From positions 1 to 61,861 of IMG/VR virus record IMGVR_UViG_3300020405_000676: DNA of 61,861 nt. One strand, 5' to 3'. The notes below the pieces were generated by a model, which was not told the origin of the DNA, did no database searches, and worked only from the letters and a program-made list of their open reading frames with translations. Within the stretch, counting starts at the first letter, position 1; every line of letters begins with the position of its first letter. The translations under genes and the position numbers were made by a program. This document shows, one piece after another, positions 26,172-34,625 of the stretch. The stretch comes from a virus.

Positions 26172-26955
26172 CCTGTTTACGTCTACCACTAGCCCAATAA
26201 CCTGCTATTGCGCCTATGCCTGCTCCTGTTCTACTACTTAATTTGTTCCTAGTAAGTTTAGGAATAACTTTACTTCCAACATAAGCACCGGCGGCAGTAC
26301 CAACGGCTGTTTTAGCCAAACTTCTATCTGACTTAGGAGCATTACTAAACTTTCTTTCTCGTTTCATTGCAACTAAATGCTGATAATTTTCACTACCTCT
26401 GCCTTTTATTCTTAACTGTTGTAATAATTTTGATACAACTAATTGCTTTTGGCTGTATTTTAAATCTTTCCAATCAATAATCAAACGTCTTAACTGCTTG
26501 TACAATGCAGTTTTTATTTGTAATTGGTTTTCCAAACGTATAAAGAAAGCAGATGCTTCACTTTTGCCTGGCTCTATTGTAGCCATCTTCTTTAAAAAGT
26601 TATAGTATCTTCTATTTTGAAAATTTAAACTGTTTAAAAATGCTTCATCTTTCTTTTTGATGTTTAAACTTTTATAATCAGGATGGTCAACTGCAAATGC
26701 CAACATGTATAAATCTGTTGAAGTGGTTCTAAATACTGCAAAAGGTCCAAACTGTACTGTTTTTCTTGCAACTGCTACTGCATAATCTCTTTGCTCTTTA
26801 TCATACACAAACATCAACAACATTAAAGTATTCAAATACAATAAGTCTGCAATAGTTCTGCCTGTTAAATTTCCAAATTGACTTGTATATCTAAAAAGTC
26901 TACTTTCACTTATCTCTTGGTCAATTAATTGAAAATCAAATTCGTACTGTGACAC
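26167..26955 (-). CDS. Hypothetical late protein with Gly-rich C-terminal hydrophobic segments (GTG start)
   Basis: The start is set at GTG 26955 (MSQYEFDFQL) because AGGAG lies 6 nt upstream and the codon follows the previous stop by 1 nt; a TTG at 26982 is the alternative. The body is helical and basic (YNFLKKM, KQLRRLIIDWKDL). The C-terminus has Gly/Ala-rich stretches (TAVGTAAGAYVGSKV, GAGIGAIAGYWASG) like glycine-zipper membrane-active peptides. No family is recognised. A membrane-interacting virion protein is possible. Confidence 0.6.
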   Translation of the reverse strand: MSQYEFDFQLIDQEISESRLFRYTSQFGNLTGRTIADLLYLNTLMLLMFVYDKEQRDYAVAVARKTVQFGPFAVFRTTSTDLYMLAFAVDHPDYKSLNIKKKDEAFLNSLNFQNRRYYNFLKKMATIEPGKSEASAFFIRLENQLQIKTALYKQLRRLIIDWKDLKYSQKQLVVSKLLQQLRIKGRGSENYQHLVAMKRERKFSNAPKSDRSLAKTAVGTAAGAYVGSKVIPKLTRNKLSSRTGAGIGAIAGYWASGRRKQV

Positions 26956-26956
26956 T

Positions 26957-28240
26957 TTATGCTCCTGGTCTTCCTGTTCCAAAGTTTAATCTACTAAACT
27001 CTAATCTATCTACAAGTTTGAGTGCGTTGCCCATTCTGTCTACAGCAACAAATCCTTCTTCGCCTGTAACTTCGAAACCTTTTTCTGTTTCTACAAATGT
27101 ACCTATTTGTCTAATCTGTTCTAGTTTTTTAACTAATTTTACTTTTGCTTCTATAATTTTTAAATACAAATCATATACAGCAACAATTCCAGGTACATGT
27201 TCTTTTATAAATTTTACACCTGCAACCATATCTCCTGTTGCTTGGTCTATTTTGTTTTGTGTTTTATAATTATCTATCTTTTTAGTCATAAATTCAATAT
27301 ATTTTTGCACAAAGCCTGAAGCAAATTTTGTAGGCTCATCAAATTGTCCTGCTCTAACTTGATTGTTCACATGTGCTTTTAATTGTTGTAAAAAATCTTT
27401 ACCGATTAAATCATTGCCTTTTTCTAACCAACTAAATGTTTCTGCATCTATGCTTTTCATGTAATTACTTGCTTCTGTAATTGCACTCATTATGTCTTGA
27501 CTTTCTGATTTTGTTAGTGTTACAGTACCACTTAAATCTTTAATAATTGCATCTCTGTGCCAAACACCATTTGCTTGTCCTAACACACTACTATCAAAAC
27601 CAAACTTGGCTTCTGTGTCAGCAAGTGTAGGGCCTCCTACATATTCTGTGTGCCAAACTATGCCAAAGCCTGCACTACTAATTTGTTTACCCATATCGCT
27701 GTCTTTGGGTACTGCATAAGTTATTGTGTTTGGTTTGAAGACAATATGTTCTTCTCCATCTATGGTTGCTGTTCTAATATCATCGCCTGTAAACAACATA
27801 TCACCTTGTGCAACTGTGTCCCAATTCAATCTCTTTAAAAAGTTTAATGCAAGTTTTAATTTTTCTCTTAAACCACTACCGTCTTTGTCGCCTACATCTG
27901 CATGATTTATATCGATGTCTTTATTTGTAAAATTAATTTTAGGTTTTTTTGCAAATACTCCTTTAGTACCTACAAAAAATTTCTTTGTTTCAGGATCTTT
28001 ACCTGCTATAATGGCTGGAGCACCATCCCATTTTGTTGTCATTGATACTGGAGTACTTGTATTGCCTTCAAGCATTTCATGTAGACTGTATAGATAATCT
28101 ACTGCTTCTTTGGCTCCATCAAAACCTTTATTGAAAATATTATCTTCTAAATGTTCTAAATGTGTATTCTTTGCTTCGTCAAGTACACTTTCGGTTAGCA
28201 GTTGAGTTACCAAAGGTTTTGATATCTCTAGGAACTTCAT
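26957..28240 (-). CDS. KxDG nucleotidyltransferase / ligase-like protein with capsid-targeting-like N-terminus (427 aa)
   Basis: After an N-terminus ending LLTE-SVLDEAKN, the protein contains TTKWDGAPAIIAG with a motif I lysine K70 (KWDG), then FFVGTKGVF, QGDMLFTGDD, HIVFKPNTITYAVP and HTEYVGG. These occur in the order expected for motifs of the covalent nucleotidyltransferase (DNA/RNA ligase and capping enzyme) fold. The C-terminal third is helical. Related proteins occur in marine myoviruses under a domain-of-unknown-function name. The enzyme activity (ligase or other AMP/GMP transfer) is inferred from motifs. The N-terminus suggests packaging in the head. Confidence 0.75.
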   Translation of the reverse strand: MKFLEISKPLVTQLLTESVLDEAKNTHLEHLEDNIFNKGFDGAKEAVDYLYSLHEMLEGNTSTPVSMTTKWDGAPAIIAGKDPETKKFFVGTKGVFAKKPKINFTNKDIDINHADVGDKDGSGLREKLKLALNFLKRLNWDTVAQGDMLFTGDDIRTATIDGEEHIVFKPNTITYAVPKDSDMGKQISSAGFGIVWHTEYVGGPTLADTEAKFGFDSSVLGQANGVWHRDAIIKDLSGTVTLTKSESQDIMSAITEASNYMKSIDAETFSWLEKGNDLIGKDFLQQLKAHVNNQVRAGQFDEPTKFASGFVQKYIEFMTKKIDNYKTQNKIDQATGDMVAGVKFIKEHVPGIVAVYDLYLKIIEAKVKLVKKLEQIRQIGTFVETEKGFEVTGEEGFVAVDRMGNALKLVDRLEFSRLNFGTGRPGA

Positions 28241-28241
28241 T

Positions 28242-29369
28242 TTAAATACCTGCTAAATTCTTTAAGTTCTCTATCTCTACTGCTTCGTTGATTACTTTTG
28301 TAGGTATAAGCAACACGTCATCACTTGCGTTTTCTGAAAGTACAACTTTGTATCCTAAATCTTCCCAAGTCATGTTCCAATATTCTAACACTTTGTTCAT
28401 AAATTCAAAGGCTTCCATTCTCATTGCTCTTGCCTTTTGAACAAACTGTGAATACCATTGTGGGTTTGCTTTGTTTAATCCACTTGCTTTTAGCATAGGT
28501 CCCATAGCATCCACATACACATCAACATTTACATTCTTGGCTTGTTGTGCCTGTAAGTTTTTAAGCAATTCTTCTGCCGCGGCAATCTTATCATCTACTG
28601 ATGCAGATTTATCTAAGATTTTCTTTTTATGGATATCTAAATCAAATGCTTTAGCCATTCTATTTACATCTTTTCTAGGCTCTGCTACTTTAGGTCTCAT
28701 AGCACCTAAGGCTTTTGAACCTAATCTACCTAATGCCGCTCCGGCTACTGCACCTGCTTTTTCTGTGCCTGTTGCTTCTGGGTCTGCCATAGTCTTACTT
28801 GCTAAAGGTCCGCCCATTGCCTGAACTGCTCTGTCTTTCATTTTATCCATTGTGCTTTGTGTTGGTGCAACACCTTTTGCGATTGCCATTAAGTCTTGTG
28901 AAAGTTGGTCTTTGTCTCTAAGTGGATATGTGCCAGGCATATTTGTAATGCCAGGTGTTTGACCTTTTTCATCAGCAATATCTTTAAATGGCAAAAATTG
29001 TCCTGGTTCAGGTTTTTTACCTGTTTTGATATCTACATTTTGCCAAGCCCATTTACCTGACTTTTCATCTTGTTGATATTGATAAAACATTCCTGTTGGA
29101 TCTGCAACAACACCCATGTTAATTCCTTTCATTTGGGCTTTGTCTTGTGCATACTGACCTATTACGCCAGTCTTTTTAGCACCAGCCTGTCTGCCTGCAG
29201 TTTGTTTATCAATTTGTGCCTGCCTTCTTTTTTGTCTTGCCATGTCGGCAAATCTACCGGACGCCATTTGGTCACTAGGAAGGACACCACCTGCGTCGGC
29301 TACACCTTTTTTGTATTGGTTTACGGCATCACGAGCAGGATTTTCTAATATAATATCATTAATAATCAT
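28242..29369 (-). CDS. Putative packaged/virion protein with capsid-targeting-like N-terminus (375 aa)
   Basis: MIINDIILE-NPARDAVNQ is a strong match to the proposed capsid-targeting pattern. The body is basic and helical, with Q/A/K-rich stretches (RQKRRQAQIDKQTAGRQAG) and an Ala/Gly-rich segment near residues 205-225. The C-terminus has EYWNMTWEDLGY. It lies 1 nt from the ligase-like gene and is in the late unit starting at 29651. No known family. Confidence 0.65.
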   Translation of the reverse strand: MIINDIILENPARDAVNQYKKGVADAGGVLPSDQMASGRFADMARQKRRQAQIDKQTAGRQAGAKKTGVIGQYAQDKAQMKGINMGVVADPTGMFYQYQQDEKSGKWAWQNVDIKTGKKPEPGQFLPFKDIADEKGQTPGITNMPGTYPLRDKDQLSQDLMAIAKGVAPTQSTMDKMKDRAVQAMGGPLASKTMADPEATGTEKAGAVAGAALGRLGSKALGAMRPKVAEPRKDVNRMAKAFDLDIHKKKILDKSASVDDKIAAAEELLKNLQAQQAKNVNVDVYVDAMGPMLKASGLNKANPQWYSQFVQKARAMRMEAFEFMNKVLEYWNMTWEDLGYKVVLSENASDDVLLIPTKVINEAVEIENLKNLAGI

Positions 29370-29370
29370 T

Positions 29371-29628
29371 TTAATTCTCTTTATTTTCCAGTACTTTTTT
29401 TATACCTCTAGAGAATTTTTTAGCATCTCCACTTTTAATGCTGTTTATTAATCTACGTTCTAAATCCAATGCATCTTCTGGACTGTAGGATTCATGTAGT
29501 ATGTCTTTTAAATTTTGTACACTTGTTACAACATGTTGTACTCTATTTTCTAGAACATGGTGCTTATCTCTGTCGACAGAAATTTGCTGAAGTTCTTCTA
29601 AAATTGTTCTAGATTTTTTAATAGACAT
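29371..29628 (-). CDS. Small helical late protein (85 aa)
   Basis: The protein is charged and almost fully helical, starting MSIKKSRTILE-ELQQ; the ILE site weakly fits the capsid-targeting pattern. Coiled-coil formation is likely. It is the first gene after the late promoter at 29651-29658 and is followed by the 375-aa and ligase-like genes. Unknown function. Confidence 0.6.
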   Translation of the reverse strand: MSIKKSRTILEELQQISVDRDKHHVLENRVQHVVTSVQNLKDILHESYSPEDALDLERRLINSIKSGDAKKFSRGIKKVLENKEN

Positions 29629-29650
29629 ATTTTTAATTCCCTATATCTTG

Positions 29651-29658
29651 TATTTATC
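29651..29658 (-). promoter_or_regulatory. T4-type late promoter
   Basis: GATAAATA on the minus strand, between the helicase gene end and the 85-aa gene. Confidence 0.65.
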
Positions 29659-29660
29659 AA

Positions 29661-31043
29661 TTATAGGTCATTTTTTTTCATAAACTCACGCATGTTTAAT
29701 GCCTGATTTACAACTTCAGTAGATTCTGGTTCATCAGATTTAATAGAGTTACTTCTTTTTAGTTGGTCTAACAACCCACTAGATGTAACACTAATTGCTC
29801 CTTCATCATCTTCATCTAAATCTTCTACTCTAAGTGTATCAGGATTAAATTTCAAGTCTACTTTACTACCTACACCACTGCTAGAACGTGTTTTCATAAA
29901 CTGTATTTGATATCTGCCACGTTCTCTCATTGCATTGCTAGTAAAAATACCAATAACATTATCTGCTGTTTGTATTTTACTAATACCACCTGCTATATGA
30001 TGGTGGTCAAATTCTATTTCTTCTACTGCACCCCTGTTCAACTGCGATGCTGTTACAAACAATGTGTTTGTTTCCATTGCTAAGTTTCTTAATTCTTCAG
30101 ACACATACTTGTCTTTGATAAACAAATCACCTGGACTTACTCTTGCACTTATAGGACTCATTAAATCTAAGTAGTCTACAAGTATTGCATCAACTTTTAT
30201 GTCTGCGTTTATTTCATATTCTCTCACAAATGCTCTAATATCATTTGCATTTACACCATTAGGCATTTGTTTTACTCTAAACTTACCAGCACCTTTACCT
30301 TTCATACGCACTTTTAAATCAACATCATCCATGTTACGCATAATTTCTTTTGTGCTGTATTGACTTACCATTGCATCAAGACGCATACTAATAAGTTGTT
30401 CGCTCAATTCTAAACTAATGTAAACAACATTAAGTCCTGCTAAACTCCAATTCACACCTAAGTTCTGCAAGAATAAACTTTTACCTGCGCCACTACCACC
30501 AGCAAAGATTGTAATCTCTCCTTTGTTAAGTCCGCCATACAGTTTTTGGTCAATGTGTTTCCAGCCTGTGCTGACTGCACCTGCTTGGCTTTTTATGTGT
30601 TGTAATCTTTCTTTAGGATTTTCAAAATAATCCAATCCTAAATCTTTTACAAGACCTACTTGACTTGCTTCTTTGATTTTAGTTTCAACAGAACCATAAT
30701 CCTGTTTCTCTAATAAATCAGTGCTGTCAAGTATTGCTTTCTCCAATGCTTTGTGTCTACAAAATTGTTCAAATGTATCTAAGAACCATTCAATGTGATT
30801 GTCTGTCAATCCATCTATTCGTTCTAACTCTAAATTTGTTGTAGCACTTATTTGGTCTATTGTAGGAATACTGCTATAATCTGTTGCATGTTCTTTTAAA
30901 AACTTTACTGCACTTTGAAACTTCCTATTAAACATATATGGTTCAATAATATTGTTTACCCTAACAAATAGTTCAGGATCTGTAATTAAAAAATTTAAAA
31001 ACAGTTGTTGTATCTCTTCTGTATATTCTTGTATATTATCCAT
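29661..31043 (-). CDS. 41: Replicative DNA helicase (T4 gp41, DnaB family)
   Basis: The 460-residue protein has a DnaB-like N-terminal helical domain and a RecA-type motor domain starting at GLNKGEITIFAGGSGAGKSL (Walker A near residue 178). It continues with VVYISLELSE and the Walker B region AILVDYLDLM, then a TASQLNRG sensor. It unwinds DNA at the phage fork with the gp61 primase. The start overlaps the SGNH gene stop by 8 nt within the primase-SGNH-helicase unit. Identification is secure. Confidence 0.95.
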   Translation of the reverse strand: MDNIQEYTEEIQQLFLNFLITDPELFVRVNNIIEPYMFNRKFQSAVKFLKEHATDYSSIPTIDQISATTNLELERIDGLTDNHIEWFLDTFEQFCRHKALEKAILDSTDLLEKQDYGSVETKIKEASQVGLVKDLGLDYFENPKERLQHIKSQAGAVSTGWKHIDQKLYGGLNKGEITIFAGGSGAGKSLFLQNLGVNWSLAGLNVVYISLELSEQLISMRLDAMVSQYSTKEIMRNMDDVDLKVRMKGKGAGKFRVKQMPNGVNANDIRAFVREYEINADIKVDAILVDYLDLMSPISARVSPGDLFIKDKYVSEELRNLAMETNTLFVTASQLNRGAVEEIEFDHHHIAGGISKIQTADNVIGIFTSNAMRERGRYQIQFMKTRSSSGVGSKVDLKFNPDTLRVEDLDEDDEGAISVTSSGLLDQLKRSNSIKSDEPESTEVVNQALNMREFMKKNDL

Positions 31044-31797
31044 ATAGTTTATTTAACTCACTTTGTACGTGATTGTATATTAATTTATGACCTTTTTCGT
31101 TTGGATGACCATCGTTTTGGCTAACGACATTCTGGTTCATCATGTGTGTCATAGGTGTTTTAGTCCATTTAGTTAGATCCATTTGGTTAAAAAGGCTTTT
31201 TTCAAAATCAGTTAAAGCAATCTCTAAGTCAAATGTATAGTTATTTTTCATATTAGGCAAATGATTTTCAAAAGACATACTAGTAAAAATATAGTCTATG
31301 TTTTTTGTTTCTAATAAATTTTGCAAGGACAGAACATTTTTAAAATAGTCTGTTCTATAGTCTTGCAAAGTTTTTGCATATAACACATCATAATTCAGCC
31401 CTTCACTAATTTTTTCATATGACTTGAGAATACTTTTCATTTTAGGATTATCTCTGTTCATATGTTCATAATTATCTGTGTGATATCCATAAAGGTTTTC
31501 GCCATCTTGGCAAAAGTTTACCCAATTTTTTATTCTGTCTGAATACCTTTCTTTTCTATGTATTGCTGTCCATTGTATAATAACTAAGTCATAAAAATTT
31601 TTATCTAGTTCTTCTACACTTGTTCTAAAAATTTTATCATTGCTATTTCCACCTATAGCAATATTGTTTACAGTATGTTGTTCTTCGAAATGGCTTGCCC
31701 AAGTTTTTTGACCATTGTTTGTAATCATACTTGTAAATTCATCGTGTATTACTTCTGAACCTCCTGTAAAACTACATCCGTTAATTAATATGTTCAT
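31036..31797 (-). CDS. SGNH-hydrolase-like protein inserted between primase and helicase (253 aa)
   Basis: The protein shows the SGNH blocks: NGCSFTGG at the N-terminus (nucleophile S8 or so), AIGGNSNDKI (Gly/Asn blocks) and a C-terminal DGHPNEKGHKLI (D-x-H). It is smaller than the tandem pair at 9206-11415 and lacks their N-terminal extension. It overlaps the primase stop by 4 nt (ATGA) and the helicase start by 8 nt, so it is co-expressed with the replisome from the sigma70 promoter at 32778. An esterase role in replication is not obvious. Confidence 0.75.
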   Translation of the reverse strand: MNILINGCSFTGGSEVIHDEFTSMITNNGQKTWASHFEEQHTVNNIAIGGNSNDKIFRTSVEELDKNFYDLVIIQWTAIHRKERYSDRIKNWVNFCQDGENLYGYHTDNYEHMNRDNPKMKSILKSYEKISEGLNYDVLYAKTLQDYRTDYFKNVLSLQNLLETKNIDYIFTSMSFENHLPNMKNNYTFDLEIALTDFEKSLFNQMDLTKWTKTPMTHMMNQNVVSQNDGHPNEKGHKLIYNHVQSELNKLYG

Positions 31798-32771
31798 AAC
31801 ATTTTAGCCTGTACTTGTATTTTTATTTTATTATCTGTTGCATATTTAATTATGCTATTTACAGTTAATAGTCTACCATAATGCTCTACTGCATCAGCGG
31901 CATCTTTGATACCATCTTTCCAAGGAGGAAAACTAACTTCCCATCCTAGTTCAATTGCTTTGTCAATTAAATCCTTACCTGCTTCATCTCTGTCAGGACA
32001 TAATATAACACGTTTGTTTAATTTGTCAATTAAATGTGCTTGTTCTGGAGTTACTCCATTTCCTAATACACTAACACCATCTATAAGTATTGCATCAAAT
32101 ACTCCTTCTGTAACAATTACAAAATCTCTTTCACTGTTTACAAACCTGTCAATGTTAAACACATATCCACTTTGTTGATTTTTTAGATACTTAGCAGTTT
32201 CTTTGTTTGGTGGATTTACATGTCTACCTGTCCACCCTACAAGTTTATTGTTATACAAAAACGGAACTACTAATCTAGCATTATACATGCTGTCTCCAAA
32301 ATGCATCAAAGGAAACTTTCCTAATAGTCCACGTTCTATTGCATATTGTTTTACTTTGTGATTGTCATCTAAGTCTTCGACTAAACTGCAATCATCTGGC
32401 AAATCAACTTGTTTGAAATCTGCCGCACTATAGACATAATCATCTACTTCTTCTATTTCTAATACTTCGCCATACTTCATTAGATTAAGAACAACTGAGT
32501 GTATATCTTTTGCACCAACACCCAATGCTTCTGCTAATGCTTTGTATTTTTGCCCTAGTCTAGGACTTGGAGACCAGCCTGTTGTAAAGTTACAATTAAA
32601 GCAATGATAACTTATTTTACTATTTGACTGTATTACGCCACCACGTTTACGTTTATCACTACACATGGGACAATTGAATGTAGTCCAACCACTAGGAGTT
32701 TTGCCACTACTTATAGGCAAATTATCCATTAGTAATCTATGTACTTGGTCAACTAATTCATGATGATGCAT
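31794..32771 (-). CDS. 61: DNA primase (T4 gp61)
   Basis: The primase makes RNA primers for lagging-strand synthesis with gp41. Two Cys pairs (CPMCSDKRKRGG, CFNC) form an N-terminal zinc finger. The TOPRIM domain shows VIVTEGVFDAILI and LCPDRDEAGKDLID with its D-x-D. The only in-frame ATG near the 5' end (32771) has no ribosome binding site and lies 6 nt after the TATAAT -10 box. The transcript is therefore predicted to start at or within 1-2 nt of the start codon. Confidence 0.93.
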   Translation of the reverse strand: MHHHELVDQVHRLLMDNLPISSGKTPSGWTTFNCPMCSDKRKRGGVIQSNSKISYHCFNCNFTTGWSPSPRLGQKYKALAEALGVGAKDIHSVVLNLMKYGEVLEIEEVDDYVYSAADFKQVDLPDDCSLVEDLDDNHKVKQYAIERGLLGKFPLMHFGDSMYNARLVVPFLYNNKLVGWTGRHVNPPNKETAKYLKNQQSGYVFNIDRFVNSERDFVIVTEGVFDAILIDGVSVLGNGVTPEQAHLIDKLNKRVILCPDRDEAGKDLIDKAIELGWEVSFPPWKDGIKDAADAVEHYGRLLTVNSIIKYATDNKIKIQVQAKML

Positions 32772-32777
32772 AAATTT

Positions 32778-32805
32778 ATTATAACATCTTGGACATAAAA
32801 GTCAA
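32778..32805 (-). promoter_or_regulatory. Sigma70 promoter of the primase-helicase unit
   Basis: TTGACT (32805-32800), 16-nt spacer, TATAAT (32783-32778), then 6 nt to the ATG. Confidence 0.8.
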
Positions 32806-33636
32806 CTAGTTTCTGAGTAAAACTTTGTCTACAGAACCTGATGTTTTATCAAATTTTACTCTTAACCAATTAGTGTTGATAACAAAGTTAAAAGGATCTA
32901 TGCCATTGTATGCTGTACTGTAAGGTACTGCGGCTGTTCCAGCATCTCCTTGTACGTTTATATCATACCAATCTGACTCTTGTGTAGGTGCTGATTCTAA
33001 TGCACTTCCTTGCATAGTAATATTGCCTACAAAGTCTGTCATATAAAATGCTACAGTATGTCTACTGTGCCTAAAGTTTTTGTCTTGGTTTCCGTACAAT
33101 GAAGATGATACAAATGTGTTTGCGGCATCTCCTAATTCTGTGTTACCTGTTTGAGTAAATGTTGTTGCACTTTGTGATGCAATAGGTTCATACTCTAAAC
33201 TGCTTCTGACTTCTAAATCTGTGATAATTCTATCATTTTGATTTGCATATAAAGGATTTTGAGACACACCACTATCAGAACTTTCTGTAATTGAAATATG
33301 ATAAAATCCAGGATTTAAATCTGTTAGGTCTCCAACAGTTAAATCTAACCTTGCTTCTCCTGATGTACCACTGTTTACTAAACTAAGTGGTTTGAAAACT
33401 ACTCTTCTGCTTGTGTTAGGATTTATAATACTTGCATATAGTGTTTTAGTGCTAAGATTTTGTAAAACTCTATCTCTATTTCTTACATAAAAGTTTAATT
33501 GATTTGTCAATCCTTTATGTACAACTAATTTTGTTTGATTCATTGGTCTATTATCCACGTTTATACCGTCCGAACTTAGAACTAAATCCACGGACTGGTT
33601 TCCTAAAATATAAATTGTATGTGCATTTCCTGACAT
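32806..33636 (-). CDS. Tail/baseplate-type structural protein (276 aa)
   Basis: A beta-rich protein with an N-terminal immunoglobulin-like region (VVHKGLTNQLNFYVRN ... FYHISITES) reminiscent of baseplate upper-protein modules. The C-terminus is NTNWLRVKFDKTSGSVDKVL, a common phage fibre or tail ending. It has a late promoter at 33660-33667. It probably sits in the tail, but the exact T4 counterpart is not recognised. Confidence 0.6.
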   Translation of the reverse strand: MSGNAHTIYILGNQSVDLVLSSDGINVDNRPMNQTKLVVHKGLTNQLNFYVRNRDRVLQNLSTKTLYASIINPNTSRRVVFKPLSLVNSGTSGEARLDLTVGDLTDLNPGFYHISITESSDSGVSQNPLYANQNDRIITDLEVRSSLEYEPIASQSATTFTQTGNTELGDAANTFVSSSLYGNQDKNFRHSRHTVAFYMTDFVGNITMQGSALESAPTQESDWYDINVQGDAGTAAVPYSTAYNGIDPFNFVINTNWLRVKFDKTSGSVDKVLLRN

Positions 33637-33659
33637 ATTCTATACCATTATTATTACAG

Positions 33660-33667
33660 TATTTATC
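33660..33667 (-). promoter_or_regulatory. T4-type late promoter (minus member of a divergent pair)
   Basis: GATAAATA on the minus strand, 10 bp from the plus-strand TATAAATA core. Confidence 0.65.
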
Positions 33668-33676
33668 TATATGAAC

Positions 33677-33684
33677 TATAAATA
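33677..33684 (+). promoter_or_regulatory. T4-type late promoter (plus member of a divergent pair)
   Basis: Perfect TATAAATA on the plus strand, 6 nt before the ATG at 33691 (3 nt before a TTG). Confidence 0.7.
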
Positions 33685-33690
33685 TCATTG

Positions 33691-34062
33691 ATGACTAAAG
33701 AAGAAGAACTCCAAGAGAAGTTTCCATTTTTAACTGGATTGTTGTTTGGCGAAAAAGAATTTGTAGGAATAGTTCAAAATCAAGACAAACAAATCATAAG
33801 TTTTTATGATATAGAAGGTTGTAAATCGGAAGAACACAAAAAATTAATGCTAGAGTATGGCGATTTATGGTGGTGGGAAAGCAATAGACAACTCCCTATA
33901 GACATTTTTTTATATCATGAAATGCAAGACTTACAATATACATTAAGAACGTTTATGTTAAAAGAAACAGAAGTATTATTTGGTCCTGTAACCAGTATGC
34001 AAAACATACTTAAAAAGAGAATAAAAAGAAGAAGTATCCAGTTGGTCAAAAAGGCAGACTAA
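33691..34062 (+). CDS. Conserved hypothetical protein, one of two plus-strand genes
   Basis: The 123-residue protein begins MTKEEELQEKFPFLTG and contains GDLWWWESNRQLPIDIFL and MLKETEVLFGPV, with a basic tail. I recall similar proteins in marine T4-like phages, without known function. A late promoter abuts the start, so the mRNA is nearly leaderless. A TTG immediately before the ATG could also start it. The stop codon overlaps the stop of the convergent minus-strand gene. Confidence 0.75.
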   Translation: MTKEEELQEKFPFLTGLLFGEKEFVGIVQNQDKQIISFYDIEGCKSEEHKKLMLEYGDLWWWESNRQLPIDIFLYHEMQDLQYTLRTFMLKETEVLFGPVTSMQNILKKRIKRRSIQLVKKAD

Positions 34063-34625
34063 ACCTTATCAACCAAAAGATTCAATTGAACAAGAATAAC
34101 CATTGCATAACCTATTGCATGGCTTCTCTTGAAAAAGTAGTCATCAGTCTTTTCCCATACTTCTTTTTCAATTACTTCCCAACTGTTTCCTACTAGATAT
34201 CTTTTACCTGGTCTAATCATTGCAAGTATCATTGCTAATTGTTCTACAGTTTTAGGTGGATGTTGTTTGATAATATCAAAATGATTACCTATATGAAATA
34301 GTTTTTCAACAACTTCTTTATGTTCAAACAATTCCCACATAGGTTCTTGTGCAAGTAATCTATCCAAATGTGCTTCACTTTCAATTTCAGAGTAAACACT
34401 ATTATTAAGAAAGTCTACTTTAAAATATCCCATCTCTTCTGCTTCTTTGTGGTCTATTGTGCTGAACTCTTCTAAAGGAAAAGAAGGAATAGGCTGAAAA
34501 TATACACCTGTGTTATGCTTTTCAAATGCATCTTCTCTTTTGATGCTGGCAGAAATATGGTCAACAAGATTTAAGAACTTGTCTCTATCTGCCATATCTA
34601 TATCAACATCAAAATTAATTTTCAT
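34059..34625 (-). CDS. Miniature DnaE (Pol III alpha)-like protein (188 aa)
   Basis: Short segments match, in order, the active core of bacterial DnaE. INFDVDIDMADRDK resembles the PDFDVDF palm motif with two catalytic aspartates. MGYFKVDFLN resembles the VKFDFLGL strand with the third aspartate. VEQLAMILAMIRPGK resembles the LAxxxALYRPG segment. FFKRSHAIGYAMVILVQ resembles FNKSHAxAYA. All three metal-binding aspartates appear kept, yet the protein is about one sixth of DnaE length and lacks PHP, thumb and most fingers. It may be a degenerate relic, a non-catalytic factor or a minimal polymerase-like enzyme. It sits with MazG, ThyX and gp62. Confidence 0.65.
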   Translation of the reverse strand: MKINFDVDIDMADRDKFLNLVDHISASIKREDAFEKHNTGVYFQPIPSFPLEEFSTIDHKEAEEMGYFKVDFLNNSVYSEIESEAHLDRLLAQEPMWELFEHKEVVEKLFHIGNHFDIIKQHPPKTVEQLAMILAMIRPGKRYLVGNSWEVIEKEVWEKTDDYFFKRSHAIGYAMVILVQLNLLVDKV

